Shown here: piece by piece, positions 56,759 to 64,000 of the stretch
Layout: each line of letters opens with the position of its first letter
Numbering within the stretch: position 1 is the first letter of the stretch
NCBI RefSeq assembly: GCF_040564635.1
Contig: NZ_CP159837.1
Coordinates: 1,925,001-1,989,000, forward strand
DNA from: Planktothricoides raciborskii GIHE-MW2
GTDB lineage: Bacteria; Cyanobacteriota; Cyanobacteriia; Cyanobacteriales; Laspinemataceae
DNA: 64,000 bases
Direction: 5' to 3'
Notes under the pieces: generated by a model
What the model saw: the letters and a program-made list of their open reading frames with translations, nothing else
Databases searched by the model: none
What the model was told of the DNA's origin: nothing
Made by a program: the position numbers and the translations under genes

Positions 56759-57712
56759 ATGATGACATCAGACGATTACGACAAAATCATCAAACAAAAA
56801 ATTGCCAAGGGAGAAATCGTGAAAGTGCCTCCCAAGACGCCGCCAATTCTGATTGAAAATTGGGTCGTCTGGGAATATACCGCCTGTCTCTATACCAATG
56901 GAATTATCCTCACAACTGCTGAGTTACACAATTGGTTGAAAGCGGAAATGGAACATCAGCAAATTCCCGTAAATATCTTTTTTGCTAACAACGCTTGCTG
57001 GGTCATAGAAGGGGCAAGAGGTCGAGCAAAAGTGGATGAAGATTTCCGCCCCAGAGTGGTCGCGAGTCTGACCAATTCTCCTTATACAGATATCCAATTT
57101 ATTGCCGGACTTGATTATTTTGGCGACTACTGGGTTAACTTCCAAATGATGTTAATTGTCCAGCCAGAAGAAATTGAAGACCCACCTCGTCCCGTTCCTC
57201 CACTCCGTCCTCAACCGCCTAAAGCACCCAATGTGACTTCTCCAATTCCTAATGCGGCGTTAGTAGTTATGGCATTCGTCGCTGTGGGCTTAACATTTTC
57301 GGGAAATCAAGGGTTAGGATTTCTGGGATTTCTGGGAATTGTCGGAACAGGAATTATTTGGTTTATCAGTAAAATTTCCAGGGAAGCCGCTGCTGAGTAT
57401 GAGAGAAAGCTCGCTCAGTACAATCGAGAAGAAAAAGACTGGAAAGAGCAAAAAGAACAAGCCGAGAAAGATTGGCACCGAGAATTAGACAAAATTGCCA
57501 TCGAAAGAGAAGAACTGAAGAAAAATCGGCTGTCTCGCAGTTTTAAATGGGATGACTTGAGAGTATTTCACGAAGTAATGTCGCTCTCCGTGGCCAGAGT
57601 TATTCACAAAAATCTGCTGCAAAAAGGCGCCACGGTGAAAGAAACCCAAGAACTGAATAAAAATGAGGAAATTATTCCGAAAAGCAAAAAAGATATTTTT
57701 GATGATTTCTAG
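56759..57712 (+). CDS. Membrane coiled-coil protein, first gene of the HerA operon
   Basis: I do not recognise this 317-aa protein. Residues 1-140 form a soluble domain (WVVWEYTACLYTNGIILTTA, NACWVIEGARGRAKVDEDF). A Pro-rich linker follows (PPRPVPPLRPQPPKAP), then two membrane helices at about 165-205 (ALVVMAFVAVGLTF, GFLGIVGTGIIWFIS). A charged coiled coil at about 208-260 and a short helical tail complete it. The second gene starts 8 bp after its stop, so the two are almost certainly cotranscribed. It may anchor or regulate the HerA-like ATPase; that is inference. Confidence 0.8.
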   Translation: MMTSDDYDKIIKQKIAKGEIVKVPPKTPPILIENWVVWEYTACLYTNGIILTTAELHNWLKAEMEHQQIPVNIFFANNACWVIEGARGRAKVDEDFRPRVVASLTNSPYTDIQFIAGLDYFGDYWVNFQMMLIVQPEEIEDPPRPVPPLRPQPPKAPNVTSPIPNAALVVMAFVAVGLTFSGNQGLGFLGFLGIVGTGIIWFISKISREAAAEYERKLAQYNREEKDWKEQKEQAEKDWHRELDKIAIEREELKKNRLSRSFKWDDLRVFHEVMSLSVARVIHKNLLQKGATVKETQELNKNEEIIPKSKKDIFDDF

Positions 57713-57720
57713 GAAACATT

Positions 57721-60441
57721 ATGCTCAGTTTAACCCCTATATCTTCTGGAGTTCGCTATTGGCGTGGGTCGGCAGTCAGCAAAGGACAGCCGCAAGAAAT
57801 TGATGAATATCGCAGCCATGAAATTAATGTTTATCGGCTAAAGGCGATTCCTGATTTTGCTTCCGGTCGCTTTAAACTGATGGAACATTTAGACCCATCG
57901 GCACGAGTAGGCTTTGTGGTGAGTTGGCAAAAAAACTTGCTCAAAAGTTTGGCCTATTTTAGTTATTTGCAATCTGCTGATATTCAGCAACAGGATATTT
58001 CCTGCGGTTATAGTTTGAGAATTATTTATCAACCGAGTCGGGAGATATCTGGAACGAGTACGGAGATTTATTTGTTGGCTAGAGTTGCCAGTAATGACCC
58101 CAGTCTCACCGCTAGGGTTCAACGTCAACAAGCGGAGTATTTCAATAGTAGTCTGCGATCGCCCCTATACCAATTTGAATACATTGAGAGCGATCGCGAC
58201 CTGCCTTGGTTGAAAAACCAGGACGCGGTATCTTGTTATGAAATTATCAAATCTGAAGAAGTTTTTCAGTGGCTAGAAGCAGATAAAAAATATTTTTATT
58301 CTCCGGGTAATTTCTCAGTGAATAAGGGCAATAATATGATGGCTTTATTCGAGCAAATCCAAGGATATCGCCATCAAGTTTGCATTGACCTGACCCTAGT
58401 TCCTACGCAATTAGAAGCCTACGAGAAAAAGGTGGTTTCCCGATATCTAGAAGCGTTATCCGAGGCCGGACGAGGCATCCGCGAGGAAGAAGTTGACCCC
58501 GATAGCAATACTCAGAAAGCGAAGACCGTCTATGAGGAAATTAAAAAAAAATATTATTCGGGAATTATCTTTCTTTCTAGCTTTAGAGTTTTCTCTCCGA
58601 GTCGAGAAACCTGCCAAAATGTTGCCAGTCAATTAGCGGCTTCTTGTACCGCAAACACTGTCAGTCCCAGAATCATTGAAGTCAACGATACGAGATATGC
58701 GGTGCAAACAGCTTTACAAGTGAATATTAATGACGAAATCGCTGTTTCTGGGATTTGGAATGTGAGGGGAAATAGACCGGATGGTTTCCCCGGTGGGCCA
58801 GAAACCATGAAGCGATTTCATCGCATTGTAGACTTAGATGAAGCCTCGGCTTTTTTCCGGTTGCCAGTGCCCATTAATCAACCCTGTCCGGGGGTGCGCT
58901 ACGATAGCGGTTCGGCATTTGTAGCCGAAAAATCTAAAGGGCAAACGATTAATATCGGTCATTACTATCGCAATGTCAAAACCAATGAAATTTGCGATTT
59001 TGATATTGAACAATTAAAAACTCATCTGTTAGTGGTGGGTGGTTCTGGCAGTGGGAAGACTACCACAACTTTTAATTTACTCACCCAGCTTTGGGGTAAA
59101 CATGGGATTCCCTTTATGGTGTTCGATCCCAAGGTGACACCGGAGTATCGCTATTTAAAACGACTCCCAGAATTTGAGAAAGATTTGCTGATTTTTACTC
59201 CCGGTCAAGAGTTTATTACCCCTTTGCGGATGAACCCTTTTGATGTGATTCCCGGAATTCCGGTACAGGAGCATATTTCTCGGATATTTGACTGTTTTAT
59301 GGGGGCATTGCCTCTAGAAAATCCTCTCCCGGCTTTTATTCAGGAAGCGATCGATTATCTGTATGAAAAAAAACGATGGCAGCTTGCTTACAGTCAGGGA
59401 GGAGATTTGGACAAAAATGGGCAATCTTTAGAAGTTCCTACGATGCCAGAATTCTATGACAAAGTTTTGGATTTAGCCCAAAAAAATTATGGCAGCGACA
59501 AGGAGGTGGGCGATCGCATTAAAGGAGCACTGAAAGCCAGACTTTATCGACTGGTTGCCAACAGTGGCATCGGGTTAATGTTTCAAGCAAGTCGCCCTCT
59601 GCCATTAGCGGATTTGATGAGTAAACCAGTAATTTTTGAACTCGGCGGACTGAACAAACAAGAACAATCGTTATTTTCCTTATTTATTTTAGTGTTTGTA
59701 TTCGAGTATGTCCGCGCCGTCCGGGTGGGTCAGTTTCAGCCACAACGAGAAGGGGAACGAGCCACAGACCTCGATTTACGTCATGTTTTGCTAGTAGAAG
59801 AAGCCCACAATCTTTTGGGTCAAATGTCCGCTTCCGGTTCCGGTGAAGAGGGCAATTCCAAAAATGAAGTGATTGATAAGTTTGCTCAAATTATGCGAGA
59901 AATGCGGGCAGGGGGGGAAGGGGTCATTGTGGTTGACCAGTCTCCCGCAGCTTTGGCGCAGTCGATTGTGGATGCGACAAATTTAAAGTTAATGCACCGT
60001 TTGCCCTCGCCGGGCGATCGCGAATATCTCGGCAGTGCCATGTGTTTAACCGAAGGAGAAGCACAATTATCCGGCATTTTTTCTCCGGGAGAATGTTTTT
60101 ACTATGTGCCTGGTTGGGATGCGGCAAAAAGAGTGGCCACCGATAACTTTAAGGCGAAACCGGGAGTGCAAGAAAAATTAGCACGGCCTTTTAAAGATGA
60201 AGAAGTGATTCAGGCAATGGATGACTTTATGCAGCAGGACAGAGCATCTTTAATTTCGGGCTTGAAAGCGATCGTTAACCAGCTATCGGCAAATATTTCT
60301 GGATTAAAGGAAATATTAAACAGTAGCCAGGTAGAAGCGGTCAAAGAAGGGTATAAAGCGCAGATTAAACAAAAACAAAAACTACGGGACAGCTTTGAAA
60401 AACAACTTGATATATTATCCCAAACCCAGAGGAAACAATAA
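57721..60441 (+). CDS. HerA/VirB4-like hexameric-type ATPase
   Basis: The 906-aa protein has an N-terminal region of about 420 residues without recognised family, then a HerA-FtsK superfamily ATPase domain at about 420-800. Walker A is VVGGSGSGKTTTTF near residue 437, Walker B LLVEEAHNLL near 690, and VIVVDQSPAALA is a sensor-like segment. MREMRAGGEG supplies a candidate Arg finger. The C-terminus is helical. Relatives pump DNA or protein, and several partner with nucleases in phage defence. Here the partners are membrane coiled-coil proteins, not an obvious nuclease. Gaps to neighbours are 8 and 2 bp. Confidence 0.87.
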   Translation: MLSLTPISSGVRYWRGSAVSKGQPQEIDEYRSHEINVYRLKAIPDFASGRFKLMEHLDPSARVGFVVSWQKNLLKSLAYFSYLQSADIQQQDISCGYSLRIIYQPSREISGTSTEIYLLARVASNDPSLTARVQRQQAEYFNSSLRSPLYQFEYIESDRDLPWLKNQDAVSCYEIIKSEEVFQWLEADKKYFYSPGNFSVNKGNNMMALFEQIQGYRHQVCIDLTLVPTQLEAYEKKVVSRYLEALSEAGRGIREEEVDPDSNTQKAKTVYEEIKKKYYSGIIFLSSFRVFSPSRETCQNVASQLAASCTANTVSPRIIEVNDTRYAVQTALQVNINDEIAVSGIWNVRGNRPDGFPGGPETMKRFHRIVDLDEASAFFRLPVPINQPCPGVRYDSGSAFVAEKSKGQTINIGHYYRNVKTNEICDFDIEQLKTHLLVVGGSGSGKTTTTFNLLTQLWGKHGIPFMVFDPKVTPEYRYLKRLPEFEKDLLIFTPGQEFITPLRMNPFDVIPGIPVQEHISRIFDCFMGALPLENPLPAFIQEAIDYLYEKKRWQLAYSQGGDLDKNGQSLEVPTMPEFYDKVLDLAQKNYGSDKEVGDRIKGALKARLYRLVANSGIGLMFQASRPLPLADLMSKPVIFELGGLNKQEQSLFSLFILVFVFEYVRAVRVGQFQPQREGERATDLDLRHVLLVEEAHNLLGQMSASGSGEEGNSKNEVIDKFAQIMREMRAGGEGVIVVDQSPAALAQSIVDATNLKLMHRLPSPGDREYLGSAMCLTEGEAQLSGIFSPGECFYYVPGWDAAKRVATDNFKAKPGVQEKLARPFKDEEVIQAMDDFMQQDRASLISGLKAIVNQLSANISGLKEILNSSQVEAVKEGYKAQIKQKQKLRDSFEKQLDILSQTQRKQ

Positions 60442-60443
60442 CC

Positions 60444-61304
60444 ATGAGTGATTTCAAGAAATCTAAAAAATCCGCTGACTCAAAGCGCTCTCACTCAGAC
60501 AGTTCTGGGACAGACCTTGATGCTTTGTGTGAGGAAATTGAGGAGGCAGACCGAGAGGCTACGGAGCAAATTGAAATTCTAGAAATTAAGATTCAAGAAA
60601 TTGAAGGTCTGGAGGAGAAGCTAAACTCTGTATCAGAAAAATTGAGTGGAATTGAAGGAGATGCATTGGAAAAGGCCAGAGAAGAAATTCTGAGAGAAAT
60701 AAGCGAAAAAAGAGCGGCGGCGGATGAGTGTGAAAGGAAACTAAAAGAAATTCAGGATGATCTGGTTGAAAAACGGTCGGAAATTGCCAAAGAAATCGGG
60801 CACCGCGATGAAGCACTATTGGACATTGAAAGTGCCCAAGAAAAGTGCGATGCGGATCTCAGCGATGCTAAAGATGCCGTGAATGAAGAAAAGGAGAAAT
60901 TTGAAGAGGCTCAGAACAAAATAGGGGAAGTCCTTGAAAAAATTGATGAAGCGCTTGCGGGTTATCAAACAAAAAAGTTTGAAATGTTGGCTTCTCAAGC
61001 GAACAGATTCTTGAATTCATCAATTGACAATATTTCTCAAACCGCCAAAAATTCTGTGGCAGGATTTATGCTATTTACTGGTCTGGTTAGCGCAATATTA
61101 GATGTGAATAACCGTGTATTTGCTGCGATATTTCCTGATTCAACTTTTTCGACGATTAAAGAAATGTCTAATAAAAATGAAGAATGGGCAAGCATCTCTA
61201 GTTCAGAATGGTTAGATATAGACTCGGTAATGGAAACAAAACGAGAAAAAAGACGCGATGCTGCTAATAAAAATCGTAAAGCAAACTCAATTAGTAGCAA
61301 ATAA
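60444..61304 (+). CDS. Coiled-coil membrane protein, third gene of the HerA operon
   Basis: The 286-aa protein begins with a Lys/Ser-rich segment, then a long Glu/Lys-rich coiled coil at about residues 25-175 (LEIKIQEIEGLEEKLNSVSE and similar). A hydrophobic stretch at about 203-228 (SVAGFMLFTGLVSAILDV) and a basic tail follow. No family is recognised. It starts 2 bp after the HerA stop, so translation is likely coupled. The shared layout with gene 1 (coiled coil plus membrane helix) suggests both assemble with the ATPase at the membrane; that is inference. Confidence 0.8.
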   Translation: MSDFKKSKKSADSKRSHSDSSGTDLDALCEEIEEADREATEQIEILEIKIQEIEGLEEKLNSVSEKLSGIEGDALEKAREEILREISEKRAAADECERKLKEIQDDLVEKRSEIAKEIGHRDEALLDIESAQEKCDADLSDAKDAVNEEKEKFEEAQNKIGEVLEKIDEALAGYQTKKFEMLASQANRFLNSSIDNISQTAKNSVAGFMLFTGLVSAILDVNNRVFAAIFPDSTFSTIKEMSNKNEEWASISSSEWLDIDSVMETKREKRRDAANKNRKANSISSK

Positions 61305-61312
61305 GTGTTGTC

Positions 61313-61545
61313 GATCCCCCCTAACCCCCCTGAAAAAGGGGGGAACCGGAGAAAAACCCCTTAAAAATGGGGAGAATCGGAAAATTATTGTCAACTGAAT
61401 TATTCCTCATTTTGACACGAGGCAGAGCCTCACTCTGGGGCATTCCCACGCAGAGCGTAGGAACGAGAGATATGAAGTAAAAATTTATGCCTCTGGCTCT
61501 CCCCTTTTTAAGGGGGGCGGGGGGATCAAAGAGGTAGAGGGAAAT
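61313..61545. repeat. ccccctaacccccctgaaaaagg-type inverted repeats and gaggcagagcctc repeat
   Basis: The left arm (61315-61345) and right arm (61498-61535) are complementary ccccc/ggggg blocks. Between them lies a gaggcagagcctcactctggg...aacgagag element of a type common in cyanobacterial spacers. It separates the HerA operon from the IMS-domain gene. Confidence 0.75.
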
Positions 61546-61579
61546 CAAAACTAAGCTGAATCTTAATCAATGTAAAACT

Positions 61580-62218
61580 ATGAACAACGAACAAGAAGAA
61601 AAGCGTAAACTTTGGAAAATATACGGCATTTTAATGGGCGTAATGGTCGGTGGTGCGGTGTTAATTTTGGGCACCCAAGCCGCTTGGAATGCCATCCAAC
61701 GGCATTCGGCAAAATCTACAGAAGCAGAAACATCCGCCGAACCAGAAACTCCCTCAAATTCATCGACTTTACCCAACCCTCCGGTCAGTAGCCAATATAA
61801 TAGTCAGCCGACTCAGCCGACTATTCCTAGTGGTTTAAGTCAGCAAGAAGCAGTGAATTTAATTAATCAATGGTTACAAGCTAAGGGGAAAATTTTTGCT
61901 CCCCCGTTCGATCGCCAGCTACTTGCCCAATATACGCATACTCAAGGAAAGCTTTACCAAGATATTGTTAAACTACAAGGGCCTATGGATTGGCTGAGAA
62001 GCACAGGTTCTTATTATACTTTTAACCAATCTCAAATTATAGAGGTTATTGAGTTTTCTACTTCGGGTGAATTGCCTGTGTTAAAAGTGAAAATTTCTGA
62101 AAATATGGTTTTTTATAATGGCGAACAAAATAAGCGGGAGACCAAAGCTTCTACTAATAGTTATACTTATACTTTTCGTCAACAGCAAGGAAGTTGGAAA
62201 ATTGAGGATTATCAGTAA
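61580..62218 (+). CDS. Single-pass protein with IMS (DUF4101/ARC6-like) domain
   Basis: The 212-aa protein has a short cytoplasmic N-terminus, one membrane helix at about residues 12-32 (IYGILMGVMVGGAVLILGT) and a Ser/Pro linker. A C-terminal domain from about 90 (LSQQEAVNLINQWLQAKGKI, SYTYTFRQQQGSWKIEDYQ) matches the IMS domain seen in cyanobacterial Ser/Thr kinases and in ARC6/Cdv proteins. Here it stands alone without a kinase. The domain is a protein-interaction module facing the periplasm or lumen. It is probably transcribed from its own promoter. Confidence 0.75.
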   Translation: MNNEQEEKRKLWKIYGILMGVMVGGAVLILGTQAAWNAIQRHSAKSTEAETSAEPETPSNSSTLPNPPVSSQYNSQPTQPTIPSGLSQQEAVNLINQWLQAKGKIFAPPFDRQLLAQYTHTQGKLYQDIVKLQGPMDWLRSTGSYYTFNQSQIIEVIEFSTSGELPVLKVKISENMVFYNGEQNKRETKASTNSYTYTFRQQQGSWKIEDYQ

Positions 62219-62243
62219 GGCTAGTTGAACAGAGTAATCATTA

Positions 62244-62462
62244 GCGCGATCGCTCTTTTTATTTCTCCTAAATAAATCGATAAATTCACCACAGAACTCT
62301 GTCGGACACAAAGATTAGTCTGAGTCAGGAGGCGCGATCGCTTATAAGATCAACCATGCTATATTTATCATTGGTGAAGACTAACATCGAAATCATTGTG
62401 CCGCCACACAACAGACAGGAACCCTTTGCACGGTTATTTCTCCGAATTATCGAGATGTGGCA
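62244..62462 (+). repeat. 219-bp direct repeat, copy 1
   Basis: Nearly identical to 63562-63780. Both copies start at a gcgcgatcgctctttttatt sequence, include a ttgtgtcc-type repeat fragment and end at gagatgtggca. They bracket the STAS-like/PIN gene pair. In one frame both encode RNHCAA-QQTGTLCTVISP, and copy differences there are mostly synonymous, so the 3' part was coding. Confidence 0.93.
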
Positions 62463-62580
62463 TCTGTCACCAAAATCGAGATACTTTTTTTCAGGAAACA
62501 CTGGTGAACATCACACTCCAATGTGACGAAGCTCGTTACATCCTAGCGTCTGAGACCGATGACCAAGAGCTATTTTTCTA

Positions 62581-62943
62581 ATGGGAACCCAAAATATGAG
62601 ACACCAGATCCACGACCTAATAGGATTTGCTTGCATGACCCCCGATGAAGGCCAGAAGGTCTATGATTTGATTTACCCAGAACTTTTGGCCGATCGCCCG
62701 GTAGAACTTGATTTTGCTGGAGTGGAAATTTTTGCCTCTCCCTTTTTCAACTTTGCCATTGGGCAGCTACTCAGAGATATTTCCCCAGATACCTTAAACC
62801 GTCTGCTGAAATTTTCTCACCTGAATGCGATCGGTAAACAGGTACTCAAGCGAGTCATTGAAAACTCAAAGCAATATTATGCTAATGAAAAGACTCGCAA
62901 GACAGTAGACCAAGTTTTGAGCGAACAAGCAAATAGTCTCTAA
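62581..62943 (+). CDS. STAS-like domain protein (DUF4325)
   Basis: The 120-aa protein contains VELDFAGVEIFASPFFNFAIGQLL, the core of the STAS-like DUF4325 family, usually found beside an HATPase-type regulator. The ATG overlaps the stop of an upstream open frame (TAATG at 62579-62583), which covers about 62396-62581 and ends CDEARYILASETDDQELFF. That frame could be the tail of a lost upstream partner. The stop of this gene in turn overlaps the PIN gene start (TAATG at 62941-62945). The arrangement suggests a coupled two-gene unit, perhaps antitoxin-toxin-like. Confidence 0.82.
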   Translation: MGTQNMRHQIHDLIGFACMTPDEGQKVYDLIYPELLADRPVELDFAGVEIFASPFFNFAIGQLLRDISPDTLNRLLKFSHLNAIGKQVLKRVIENSKQYYANEKTRKTVDQVLSEQANSL

Positions 62944-63548
62944 TGGCAGTTAACTATACAGTTCAAGCGGAAGTCGTTGATATTCGGTCTGACACACCGA
63001 AAGAAGATGATATTTTTCTAGTAGACACTAATGTTTGGTACTGGCTGACTTATACTCAAGCCAGTCGGTCAGCATTGCCTTACCAAATTACCGACTATCC
63101 GAATTATATATCAAAAGCTCTTAGTAGGAAATCACTACTGTTATATTGTGGTCTTTCTTTATCGGAGTTAGCCCACAATATTGAGCAAACAGAAAGAGAA
63201 ATATTTAATTCTAATTTAAGACCCAAGGAATATCGTCATAATTATCCCACCGAAAGAGCGAATGTTGTGGCTGAAATTCAAGCCTCTTGGAGCCAAGTTA
63301 CATCGATCGCTGTCTCCACAGATATCACGATTAATGAAGCAACGACTAAAACCGCTTTAACTAGATTTTCCACCCAACCACTTGATGGTTATGATTTGCT
63401 GATTTTAGAAGCAATGGAAAAAGCCGGGATTATTCAAGTTATTACTGATGATGGTGACTATATAACTGTTCCTGGTATTAGGGTATTTACAGCTAATCAA
63501 AATGCGATCGCAGCGGCAAGTAACCAAAACAAGCTTTTAATTCGCTAA
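62943..63548 (+). CDS. PIN domain ribonuclease-like protein
   Basis: The 201-aa protein has PIN-domain acidic residues: Asp28 in FLVDTNVWYW, Glu in LSLSELAHNIE, Asp in LDGYDLLILEAM and Asp in VITDDGDY. This is the four-acid pattern of metal-dependent RNases such as VapC, though it is longer than typical VapC toxins (about 130 aa). It overlaps the STAS-like gene by one base. RNA target and toxicity are unknown. The pair sits between two direct repeats, suggesting transfer as a cassette. Confidence 0.87.
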   Translation: MAVNYTVQAEVVDIRSDTPKEDDIFLVDTNVWYWLTYTQASRSALPYQITDYPNYISKALSRKSLLLYCGLSLSELAHNIEQTEREIFNSNLRPKEYRHNYPTERANVVAEIQASWSQVTSIAVSTDITINEATTKTALTRFSTQPLDGYDLLILEAMEKAGIIQVITDDGDYITVPGIRVFTANQNAIAAASNQNKLLIR

Positions 63549-63561
63549 CTGTTAAATAGTT

Positions 63562-63780
63562 GCGCGATCGCTCTTTTTATTTCCCCTCAATAAATCGATA
63601 AATTAACCACAGAGACACAGAGGACACAAAGATTAGTCTGAGTCAAGAGGCGCGATCGCTTATAAGATCAACCATGCTATATTTATATCTGGTGAAGACT
63701 AAGATCGAAATCACTGTGCTGCCGCACAACAGACAGGAACCCTTTGCACGGTTATTTCTCCGAATTATCGAGATGTGGCA
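63562..63780 (+). repeat. 219-bp direct repeat, copy 2
   Basis: Second copy of the repeat at 62244-62462, starting 13 bp after the PIN stop codon. Its 3' end continues in frame into a further 66 codons of coding-like sequence, unlike copy 1. Confidence 0.93.
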
Positions 63781-63981
63781 AAAGGGAAAATTGTTGTGAT
63801 TACAGACATGATCCGCTCTTTGTGGGAGTCGGCTGGTTATGTTCTTTATGATAAAGCTTACTCAAGTCGCCGAATTCAGCAAAATCAAACTCCTCAAATG
63901 GCTAGAATGAATAATCAGGCTAAAGCTAATCAAATTATGCTGACTGACATTACAGAAATTTTGACATTTCGCAGGCTTTGA
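63703..63981 (+). pseudogene. C-terminal gene fragment, possibly from a DNA methyltransferase
   Basis: After a TAA at 63700 the frame reads DRNHCAAAQQTGTLCTVISP, then KGKIVVITDMIRSLWESAGY, VLYDKAYSSRRIQQNQTP and ends ITEILTFRRL. The pattern of a hydrophobic strand followed by an amphipathic helix and AGYVLYDK resembles the final part of N4/N6 DNA methylase domains, but no catalytic motif is present. No proper start is visible; a GTG at 63775 exists. It is probably a 5'-truncated gene created at the repeat. Confidence 0.4.
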
Positions 63982-64000
63982 TTTGGTGAATATCATGGCC

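Overview
The window comes from a cyanobacterium, probably a filamentous one with a repeat-rich genome. The HIP1 octamer GCGATCGC occurs throughout. Diagnostic genes include pcyA (bilin synthesis), cphB-cphA (cyanophycin), sqdB/sqdX (sulfolipid), a BtpA-family photosystem I factor, a PspA/IM30 protein, a cyanobacterial VKOR-thioredoxin fusion and several zinc-ribbon Ser/Thr kinases. Gene order is loose, with much short-repeat DNA between genes. I saw no tRNA, rRNA or CRISPR array.

0-6.3 kb holds a purC fragment, a GAF-GAF-PAS class III adenylate cyclase and the sulfolipid pair sqdX/sqdB, separated by an unusual hairpin-rich spacer. 6.3-13.5 kb is a decaying accessory zone. It has a kinase-GUN4 protein, an 857-bp IS5-family element inserted in a toxin-antitoxin antitoxin gene, a truncated toxin, a second (RelN-like) antitoxin, a DUF1810 gene and an Rpn-type nuclease, interleaved with many copies of one composite repeat. 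13.5-22.4 kb carries a SPOR-like membrane protein, PspA/IM30, 5-formyl-THF cyclo-ligase, a 717-aa protein with an eCIS-cargo-like N-terminus and a nucleotidyltransferase-like motif, and three tandem paralogous methyltransferases. 22.3-31 kb has an alpha/beta hydrolase, three related kinases (one a predicted pseudokinase with WD40 repeats) and an ABC transporter.

31-53.6 kb is mostly metabolic and regulatory: a 1.5-kb relic region, cphB-cphA, pcyA, acylphosphatase, Uma2, a Tat-exported protein, a phytase-like lipoprotein, a TPR protein, a CHASE2-PAS-GGDEF cyclase, VKOR, BtpA, an SGNH hydrolase, a Gfo/Idh/MocA oxidoreductase, a MIF-like tautomerase and a flavin reductase. 53.6-64 kb looks like a defence or conflict island. 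It contains a frameshifted zinc-ribbon gene, an NB-ARC STAND ATPase flanked by about 128-bp inverted repeats, a tight three-gene operon (membrane coiled-coil protein, HerA-like ATPase, second membrane coiled-coil protein), an IMS-domain protein, and an overlapping STAS-like/PIN pair bracketed by a 219-bp direct repeat. The HerA operon and the STAS-like/PIN cassette are the best candidates for an undescribed system. All functional calls rest on motif recognition by eye, not on database searches.
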